This document shows, piece after piece, positions 56,830 through 64,000 of a stretch of DNA of 64,000 nucleotides. The DNA is from Crambe crambe. Its lineage: Eukaryota > Porifera > Demospongiae > Poecilosclerida > Crambeidae. The notes under the pieces are model-generated. The model saw only the letters and a program-made list of their open reading frames with translations. It was not told where the DNA came from and made no database searches. Each line of letters opens with the position of its first letter. Within the stretch, counting starts at the first letter, position 1. The DNA lies in assembly GCA_963924555.1 (NCBI GenBank), contig OZ004584.1, positions 2,603,001 through 2,667,000 on the forward strand, written 5' to 3'. Position numbers and translations under genes: made by a program.

Positions 56830-58341
56830 ATGACCTCGAGGGCAGTAGTGCTTGCTAATAAGGAAGTGGACAAAGTGATGGGTGAAGCTAAGAAAAAGAA
56901 AAAACGTGGTCCATACATGAAGTACGTTCTACATAGGTAGCTAAGCTAGCTTAGAAAAAAGATGACAATTGTATTAATTCAGATACAGTCCTAAGGATCG
57001 TGCTGATATGGGCAGATATGCAAGTCAGCATGGAGTTTCAGCAGCTGCTGCACATTTCTCTCGAAAGCTGAAGGTGAAAATCAACAGAAGTACCATCTAC
57101 TCGATCAAGAAGGACTACCTTGAGAGTGTGAGAGAGAAACGGAAAACAGATGATAATGATGTGGATGAGCTTCCTGAAAGAAAGAGTGGTAGGCCACTTT
57201 TGCTGGGGGACCATTTAGATACAGTTGTGCAAGCATATTTGCTGAAACTGAGAGAAGCTGGAGGTGTTGTATCTGCACGTATTGTTGTTGCTGCTGCTCG
57301 AGGTATTGTGATGACATATGATAAGTTCAAATTAGAAGAGTTTGGTGGCTACATAGAATTGAACAGACCATGGGCAAATTCACTTCTTGTGCGGATGAAA
57401 TTTGTCCAGCGAAAAGCCACCACAACAAAGAACAAATTTAGTGTTTCCAATTTTTCACAGTTGAAGAAGGAATTTCTAGATGATGTCACTTCCACTGTTG
57501 AAATGGAAAACATCCCCCCAGAGTTGATACTCAATTGGGATCAAACAGGTATTAAAACTGTTCAGCTTCATCATGGACGATGGACAGGCAAGGTTCTAGA
57601 CGAGTAGAAATTTATGGTTCTGGTGACAAACGGCTTATCACTGCTGTACTTTGTGGGTCACTTATTGGAGATTTTTTGCCTCCACAAATTATCTATAAGG
57701 GCAAGACAAACCGTTGTCACCCCCGTTTCAAATTTCCAAGTGACTGGGATATTACACATTCACCCAAACATTGGTCAAATGAAGAAACGATGCTTCAATA
57801 CATCAAAGCCATAATCATTCCATATGTTGAAAAGCAAAGAGACAATTTGGGGGAAGACAAGTCTGCCCTTGCGATTATGGATAATTTCAAAGGTCAAATC
57901 ACTCCACGTGTTAATGCTATTCTTGAAGAGAATTCGATTCACGTTTGTTTGTTGCCCGCTAATACCACAGATTTATTACAGCCAATGGACCTCTCTGTTA
58001 ATAAGCCTGTGAAGGATTTTCTTCGCCGAAAATTTCAAGACTGGTATTCAAGTCAAATAGCAGAGCAGTTGGATCAAGAGCCAGATATTGAAGCTGCTAA
58101 CTTGGAACCTGTAGACTTATGTTTACCAGCTATGAAAGAACTTGGTGCCAAGTGGCTTGTTGAGACAGTTCAGCACATTGCTGATAATCCATCATTCATA
58201 GTGAACGGGTTCATCAAAGCTGGAATATGTCAAGCACTTGATGTTGAGAATGAGGCACTTGCTGTTGATGGTGTGGATTCCGACAGTTTTTCAGACATGG
58301 AAGATTCAGAGATAGAAGAAGTGGACGTGAACAGTGATTGA
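56830..58341 (+). pseudogene. Pogo/Tigger-like DDE transposase, one frameshift
   Basis: Exon 1 (56830-56921) starts at ATG and ends in a basic KKKKKRGPYMK. Exon 2 (56983-58341) follows with matching phase (KYSPKDRADMGRYASQHGVS). An N-terminal helix-turn-helix-like region (HGVSAAAAHFSR, STIYSIKKDY) is followed by GRPLLLGDHLD. The catalytic core starts at LILNWDQTGI (first Asp), has LAIMDNFKGQ (second Asp) and continues with LLPANTTDLLQPMDLSVNKP, ending in an acidic tail. One base is missing near 57562: the upstream frame stops at 57607 and the downstream frame (SSWTMDRQGSRRVEI) continues to 58341. Apart from this single lesion it appears complete, so it died recently or the base is an assembly error. 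Confidence 0.85.
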
Positions 58342-58404
58342 TTGATGTACGTACTTAATGTGTGGTAACTTTTATACAGATGAAAATAATGATGTAAGTA
58401 CTGA

Positions 58405-58782
58405 TTATAATGTGCACTTTCTCAAGTGTCTTTTCAAAGAATTGATTTCTTTCTTCTTCCCTTCAAAGTGCAAAGTACAGGGGATCTCTAGTCCACCTTG
58501 AGGAAGGTCTGCGGAATATCTCCTGGTGTTGGTGACTATACAATATATGGTACCTCCTCTCATCAAAAAAAGTGAACAAACTCTCGAAATCTTCTTAGGC
58601 AAATGTCCAACAACTAGTCCACTTCTAATTACAGCAACAGCGTATCGATCTATTGTATTAGTAGGCTCCCTAATACAACAAAGAGACTCTCCAATAGCTG
58701 CTGTCCATATTGCTCTGTATTCATGATAGCCTCTGATGCAGGAATCCACCTCGCATTGTGACTCAGCCACGGACTCTGCCAT
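58405..58782 (-). CDS. HIRAN-domain protein encoded inside the pogo/Tigger element
   Basis: 125 residues from an ATG at 58780-58782. The domain covers about residues 15-110: CIRGYHEYRAIW, GESLCCIREPTNTIDRYAVA, VVGHLPKKISRVCSLFL, RRYSADLPQGGLEIPC. HIRAN domains, as in HLTF and Rad5, bind single-stranded 3' DNA ends (family knowledge); activity here is not shown. No helicase or nuclease is attached. The frame is intact although the transposase opposite is shifted. It converges with the transposase within the inverted repeats, and a broken homologue lies in the pogo-like element at 6581-7154. A role in transposition or in handling excision ends is inference. Confidence 0.8.
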   Translation of the reverse strand: MAESVAESQCEVDSCIRGYHEYRAIWTAAIGESLCCIREPTNTIDRYAVAVIRSGLVVGHLPKKISRVCSLFLMRGGTIYCIVTNTRRYSADLPQGGLEIPCTLHFEGKKKEINSLKRHLRKCTL

Positions 58783-58939
58783 TACACGCGGTAACTAATT
58801 GAACTCTAATTCACGCACATCCGGATGCAATAACAATTCGTTGTTTAAAATTTTCGGATGTTGTAATGATTCCGAAATTAAATTTCATTGAAAAATTAAA
58901 ATGCGAAATATTTCAACTTGGAAATTTCTGGAACTACGG

Positions 58940-59202
58940 TAATAATTTTCAGGACACAGGGTGAAACTTCACTTGCCAAGCAGCTACGTATAGCTACATT
59001 TTTTTTTCACAACAGTATAGTGTTATTACAACAATAGCAACAACAACAGTAATAAAAGAAAGTAGAAAGAGACAGTGATACTGCATGTACGTAAACTATA
59101 GCCAACTGAGTGTGAAACAGATTAGATGAGAATTCCTTACAAAAAATAGCTGTCTATAAAGGGGTTAACACAAATGTTTTGAGTGAAATAAACAAGGATA
59201 TA
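58940..59202. other. Downstream spacer; no feature seen
   Basis: AT-rich sequence with CAACAATAGCAACAACAACA-type low complexity. It probably includes the 3'UTR of the minus-strand gene that ends at 59203. Confidence 0.4.
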
Positions 59203-60559
59203 TTAATAGCTTTCCATAATTATTATAGTAATAGAAACATGAAGGAACATTGAAGAAGACAGAATTGGAGACAGAATAGGAGAACTATTTTTTAAATAAT
59301 AACAAAAATCAGAGGAACTTTTAATCTTTTCACAATGATGCTTTTCACTTGAATCAATGCTGTCAGCAAGTTCTTTTTCACCAATGACAAGAAGGAATGG
59401 AATAATAATTTCTTTCATTTTTTCATAACATGCAATATTAGATCTTTGAAAATTTGTTTTAAGTAGAGCATTGAGGCTCTTATTGGCAGCTTGTGAATCA
59501 TTCCTTTTTCTATAGATTTGGTAAAGTGTTAAATGTATTAATGCATCATGCATTTCTTTGCAACTTGAACTGGAACAATCATTTAGAGCATCTTTAAGGT
59601 CATGTATAGCAATTTCATTATTAAAATTTTGAAGTCCGAAAAAAATAAGTTCAGACTTGTTGCTAGGCATATCTTTAATCAATGATAAGAACTTCGAAAG
59701 CCATTTATCTTGAAGCTTTAATTGTATTTCTTCAGTTTTAGAGATGCCTCTACTTTTTTTAATAATATACCAGAGGGATTCGGCTTTCACATGTAAAGAG
59801 TAATCATCAGCAACAAATGTAGAGTTTGCATATCTTTCCATGTTATGACCACACAGCTCAAGCAATCGTATAAATAGACGATTTTCATTTAAACTTGTGT
59901 TAAGTTTATATGGCTCTAGTAATCCACAATTATTAAGAATAGCTTTGGCTGAAATATCGGACAAAATTTTATTATAATATTTATTATTCCAATCAGAATC
60001 CATAATCTTGGGGAAATCACAGGTCCACGTCAAACGAAAAATGTAAGGAGCTAGTTTGTAAGCTGTTTCATCATGCTTCTTAAGAATAGATATCAGACAT
60101 GAAATATTATCCTCGGAATACAATTGAGAACATGCTTTATCTTCCAACTCAGTAAAATGGTATACAATCGGATCTTCTTGACATGGAATTTTACTAAAAC
60201 TCCACCAGCATATCAAAACACTCCACCAGCATATCAAAACAGCTATCAGAGCAGCAAGCAGCGGAATTATTATGGAGCAAAAAATACCTAAAAAAAATGT
60301 ATAATATATATTTGCATACTAAGTAGTTATACATACCAAATAGAACTATATATGCTCTTATTATGGCTAATTTGGCTTGGTCTAACCACCAAAGTTTATA
60401 ACAACAAATTGGAGGCAGATTGGTGCACATGAGCTTTAAGCATGAAAAGGCACTTTTGGCTAAGCTCTGCCCTAGCATCCCAGGCCAGCATGCACAGAGC
60501 AAACACCACTTGGACAAATGAGAGATGACTCTACCAATAATTACAGCAGCTACAACCAC
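59203..60559 (-). CDS. Unrecognised membrane-anchored protein, two exons
   Basis: Exon 2 is 59203-60287 and exon 1 ends at 60337, with donor GTATGT and an acceptor after a T run; the phase fits. Exon 2 opens with a membrane segment (IFCSIIIPLLAALIAVLICW) containing a near-exact internal repeat (VLICWWSVLICWWS, 21 nt twice). About 320 mostly helical, Leu/Lys/Ser-rich residues with paired cysteines follow, ending in a second hydrophobic stretch (PILSSSMFLHVSITIIIMES) that could be a GPI signal or helix. Exon 1 has no ATG at its upstream edge; the first Met is at 60478 and the frame stays open further up, so another 5' exon is possible. I recognise no domain. AT-rich codons match the region. Confidence 0.55.
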
Positions 60560-60726
60560 AGATACATAGCAAAATAAACAAGAATGAGTATTACAAATAA
60601 ATTTCTCTCAAGGGTTAAGACATTTAGCATCAAAAGTACATATATTTGCACAACAGTAGTGAAACCAAACTAGTAAGACCACACTACAAGAATATGTATG
60701 TGTGTGTGTATATGGATAATAGTGCA

Positions 60727-61379
60727 ATGAAAGGAAAAAAAATTATGCTAAATAAAAAGGCCATGTAGGGTTAGTCTGTACTTTAGGGATTATTATTGAA
60801 GGCAGCTTTTGTTGACAGAAACTGTTAAAGTACAGACATGGCCTTTTTTATTCAGCATTATTTTTTTCCTTTCAATTTTTGAACGACCTTTGAAAATGAA
60901 TTAATAGCTAGTTGGCACACGTGTATGTGCACGTGATAGTGACAGACACGTGCACATGATAAATGATGTCATTTTAAAATGGCTGACATCATTTATAATG
61001 AAAAGTGAGTTTGAAGGGAAACTGTGAATAATGATGGTAAAAGCACATTGTGTGGTTATAACTGCATAAGTTGATATGAATTTCATTGTCGTATGTGAAA
61101 GGATCATGGAGTTACAGCCGTCAAGGAAAATCTGATGATGAACGAATCATAAAAATTTTAGAGTTAGGCGGTGGCTGGTGCCGATCGTTGACGCTATTCT
61201 GGAGGAATTTGAGCAGTCATATCATCTTCTTCTGCATTGTTTTCCAGATATAAGAAGTTTAGTTGAGCCTGTAGCAAGAATAGAAGAGATACAGAGAGTC
61301 TAGTTTATATTGTTCTAATGAGAGAAGCCACGCCCATTCTGTACTAACCCTACATAGAGAGTGCTACCACACTCTCTGA
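60727..61379 (+). mobile_element. Foldback element B3, copy 4 (short foldback)
   Basis: The foldback is reduced (60735-60870) but keeps the outer stem (AATTATGCTAAATAAAAAGG). The B3 tail is complete and the end is the stem-loop AGAGAGTGC-TACC-ACACTCTCT closing GA before T. The minus-strand frame within it is not a gene. Confidence 0.65.
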
Positions 61380-61875
61380 TTATGCAAAGATGAAGTTGAA
61401 TCCAGGTGTTGTCACTAGGTGATGTACCCACGTTCCACTTCATCCTTGCACTACTTTATACCCATTGTTCTATCACCTTCATTGAATAAAAGTATAGGTC
61501 ATTCCACAAAGTTGAGGAGTTTCACTATTTTTAGGAACCTAGCTGAGAGCTGTTGCTATTATTGTGACCGAGGGTGAAGCCAGAGCAACAGCTCGAATGT
61601 CCAAAATAGTGGAACTTTGAGGCTGAAGGCCAGATAAGCACTATAGTAGTGCTTACATAGCTAATGTAGACTCAATGAGTCCCTTTTATACTGTCAAACA
61701 TTCAGCAGTCTTCTGGTGGTTTTAAAGAATGTATTATTATTTTCAATTACTGTACAAAATATCGACTATAGGGCAAAGCATTGTGACAAGCGAAGCTTTA
61801 GCCGATAATATCACCATAATAATTATTATTTGCAAAGGCCGGAACTGGAAGAATATATTATGATGATAAATATAG
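61380..61875. other. No recognisable feature
   Basis: Short sequence between two foldback copies. No coding frame or repeat was identified. Confidence 0.35.
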
Positions 61876-62215
61876 AAAGGAAAAAAAATTATGCTAAATA
61901 AAAAAGGCCATGTAGGGTTAGTCTGTACTTTTACCTATAGCAGTTTCTGTGAACAAAGATCAAAATTATGCTGGCTTCAATAATAATCCCTACATCACTG
62001 CCTCCCACCAAACTGCTTTAATTGTTCATGTCAGTGTAAACATTCTGCTTGGTTTAGGCAGTGATGCAGGGTACGGGTAAGGGGACTTCAATTATTGCTG
62101 AAAGGGGAGTTAAGTTGGGTGATATGTGTGGTTATTGAAATTAGGAGGGCTAGGAGTGATAGGAATGCAGGTTAAATTTATATTTCAATTTTTATTTAGG
62201 AATCATTGTGGTTGG
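61876..62215 (+). mobile_element. Foldback element B3 fragment, chimeric
   Basis: It starts like B3 (GAAAGGAAAAAAAATTATGC) and follows it through the inner stem. At about 62070 it switches to sequence that is the inverse of 9700-9900 (TAAGTTGGGTGATATGTGTG, TTGAAATTAGGAGGGCTAGG), and ends with TTTTTATTTAGGAATC. It is a recombinant or an independent foldback family. Confidence 0.5.
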
Positions 62216-62569
62216 AGGCTCTTTCATGCCATGTACATGTCATTTACATGCTGTTGCTGTAAAGTTTGATAGTTAATATGTACTTGCAAAAGAAGAAGAT
62301 AAAAAAGTTTACGTTATGGATTTCTATGTAATAGCTGATTACAAAGAAAAAGAATGGAAACAAGTGAGCTCTTCTCAGAAAATTCAGGTATAGGTACTTA
62401 CATTTTATACAGCATTACTAACTGAAATTCATGATAGCTAAATGGGAGAATTTCACAGGTTGGAGGTGCACACACTGGCATGGTGAAGTGAACAGACTAG
62501 CTACATACAGCCACGTATCTATACTGAGAAGTGGCCATCTGACCAGAATAGATACCTACGGTCTTCATC

Positions 62570-63272
62570 ATAAAAAAGTTTCCGTTGCGTTGCCGTACAA
62601 CGTCCGTAGAACGCTCAAGCGTTGTAAAAAAAACCGTGTGCGAACGCTTTATGAACGCAAAGCAGGCGTTTGCGTTGAACGGCCCAATTAAACGTACGTA
62701 GTTGGGTTCGAAATTACTAAACGTTTTTACGGTATGAAAGCACGCAATTATTCCAGCAAAAACGTTCATCAGCAGCAGATCGACAGCGAGATGACCTGCA
62801 GGCAGTCTCCGAGGAAGGCCTTGAGCTCTACGTAGCTAGATATCGACTTGTGCATGCTAGTGGTGGTACAATTTCTTCTGCCTTCATCGTGTCTGTAAAG
62901 TTTCATCTCACTGATAATAGAACATCATGGTGGTGTTATACTATAGCTAGCTGTAAGTGCAGAACTAGCTAGCTAGCTAGCTCTAGTGCCAACATAAGCT
63001 AGTCAGCTTAGAGAGATAGCTAGTCAGCCTAGAGAGATAGCTACGCATAGTTCTATAAGCTTTTAGGCTTAGGGTTACGTTTTATAATAACGTTTTTTCA
63101 CCTACGTACGTACATGGCTATACTTCTTACCGTTTCTTCGTGAACGTTGAACAGGCGTGCAACGCTTGATGTTAAACGGTGTAGAAAATTAAACGCACGG
63201 GGGACTGTGTGAAAACGGTAACGGTCAAGGCGTGCAACGCCAGTTCTACGTGGACGGAACGGGGACTTTTTT
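62570..63272. mobile_element. Possible MITE rich in AACG/CGTT words
   Basis: The left part reads AAAAAAGTTTCCGTTGCGTT and the reverse complement of the right part reads AAAAAAGTCCCCGTTCCGTC, so the ends are weak inverted repeats. Both flanks are dense in AACG and CGTT, unlike the surrounding CpG-poor DNA. The middle holds (AGCTAGCT)n words. No target duplication was found. Confidence 0.35.
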
Positions 63273-63350
63273 TTGCAGCCTACCGTATGACAATTCATTG
63301 AACACTTTTAGGTATTTGTATTAGTCTATAGATACCGCTCTCTCTAGGTA

Positions 63351-64000
63351 GTGGAGGGGTACCATCTGGAGCTGATGGAGACCCCTTACCAGAGAAGGTG
63401 GCCAGCAGGAATCCAGTTGAAAGGCAACATGGGTTCCATGATATCAGAAGAGGTGCTGGTCCCGAAGAAGAATGGCTCACAACGCCCAGTGAAAACCGCT
63501 CAATCGCCTGCTGGTGAGAAGGAAATTCAAGATGGAAGGGGCAAAGACAATCAGGGACCTAATGAGATGGGGGATTGGATGGTGTCCATAGACCTCAAGG
63601 ATGCATATCTTTCGGTCCCAGCCACCGGCGATACCTGAGGTTCTGTTGGAAAGGAGTGATATACGAGTTTCAATGCCTTGCATTCGGGCTCAGCAGTGCT
63701 CCCAGGGTGTTTTAAAGCCAGTGGTAGCACTCCTGAGAAAGAGAGGAATCCGCTGCATGATCTTTCTGGACGACATGCTAGTGATGAGCCAAAACGAGAA
63801 GGAGCTAATAAACCAGATCCAGGTGATAGTTTGCCTCTTCCAGCAGCTGGGCTTCCGAATTAATCGAGAGAAGTCAGTCTTGAGACAATCCTTTACTTGG
63901 GGTTCATAGTGGACTCAAAGGGGTTGACGCTATCTCTTCCAGAGGAGAAGACAGAAGCAATAGTGAATGCCTGCGAGACAGCGATGCTCAAAGCCCGGGT
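63351..64000 (+). pseudogene. DIRS-like reverse transcriptase, degenerate, continues past window
   Basis: RT blocks are visible but spread over all three frames. EVLVPKKNGSQRPV is followed, after a shift, by KPLNRLLVRRKFKMEGAKTI. WMVSIDLKDAYLSVP is motif A. After a further shift comes RGIRCMIFLDDMLVMSQNEK, with the catalytic LDD, then QQLGFRINREKSVL and a last shift to FIVDSKGLTLSLPEEK. The order and wording fit DIRS1-type retrotransposons, which use a tyrosine recombinase instead of an integrase (family knowledge). Several shifts make it inactive. It starts abruptly near 63345 and its 3' part lies outside the window. Confidence 0.7.

Larger units (their letters stand above)
56603..58939 (+). 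mobile_element. Complete pogo/Tigger-type transposon carrying a HIRAN gene
   Basis: Inverted ends CCGTAGTTCCAGAAA (15 bp perfect, imperfect for about 40) are flanked by TA (56601-56602 and 58940-58941), giving an element of 2337 bp. It encodes a transposase on the plus strand and, converging on it, a HIRAN-domain protein on the minus strand. Their stop codons are about 63 bp apart. TA duplications and the transposase type agree with Tc1/mariner-pogo. A shorter relative is at 6581-7154. Confidence 0.85.

Noticed and set aside
57105-57534. Minus-strand frames across the pogo transposase
   Set aside because: Antisense shadows. Only the HIRAN frame at 58405-58782 lies outside the transposase and has domain signatures.
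62497-62769. Overlapping frames on both strands at 62431-62769
   Set aside because: They lie in the AACG-rich block, have no domain or splice context, and the two strands score equally.

Overview
This window looks like nuclear DNA of an early-branching animal, most likely a demosponge (inference). It is AT-rich and crowded with TAGCTAGC-type words. Genes are split by short GT-AG introns. The domain combinations are metazoan: Ig plus FN3 receptor ectodomains, ankyrin-ZU5-death, and coiled-coil type II membrane proteins. About two thirds of the window is transposon or repeat.

Layout. 1-9.4 kb: the 3' part of a multi-exon gene for a single-pass Ig/FN3 receptor whose tail carries tyrosine motifs. 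One intron holds a 574-bp pogo-like element. 10.2-13.4 kb: an ankyrin-repeat/ZU5/death-domain gene with one frameshift. 13.5-17.4 kb: a TTAA-flanked DNA transposon with terminal inverted repeats of nearly 300 bp, with a 1.1-kb element (A1) nested inside. 17.4-24 kb: a retrotransposon remnant, a dispersed repeat with a 3' stem-loop, and a deleted LTR retroelement with a 5-bp target duplication inside that repeat. 24-30 kb: repeated foldback elements around one gene for a type II membrane protein with a C-terminal nonsense codon. 30-42 kb: mostly repeats, including two near-perfect 450-bp palindromes in a segmental duplication and a degenerate tandem array. 42-49.4 kb: a nearly complete but disabled Helitron (Rep, Pif1-like helicase, two OTU domains) on the minus strand. 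49.9-52 kb: a 5'-truncated non-LTR reverse transcriptase with an R2-like C-terminus. 52-53.8 kb: stacked repeats including a second A copy. 53.8-56 kb: a kinase pseudogene and, on the minus strand, an eight-exon integrase-core gene lacking most of its catalytic region. 56.6-58.9 kb: a complete pogo/Tigger transposon. 59.2-60.5 kb: an unrecognised membrane-anchored protein. 60.7-64 kb: more foldback elements and the start of a degenerate DIRS-like reverse transcriptase.

The most interesting point is that the pogo/Tigger element carries, besides its transposase, a convergent HIRAN-domain gene inside its terminal repeats. The smaller pogo-like element in the receptor intron keeps a broken copy of the same HIRAN gene. 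A second theme is a group of non-autonomous elements sharing one plan: a 5' foldback opening with ACAAGT, a tail, a triplet microsatellite, about 220 bp, and a 3' stem-loop ending in CTGA before a T. Those ends recall Helitrons, and a Helitron is present in the window. Intron positions were read by eye from splice consensus and reading phase, so they are good hypotheses, not proven transcripts.
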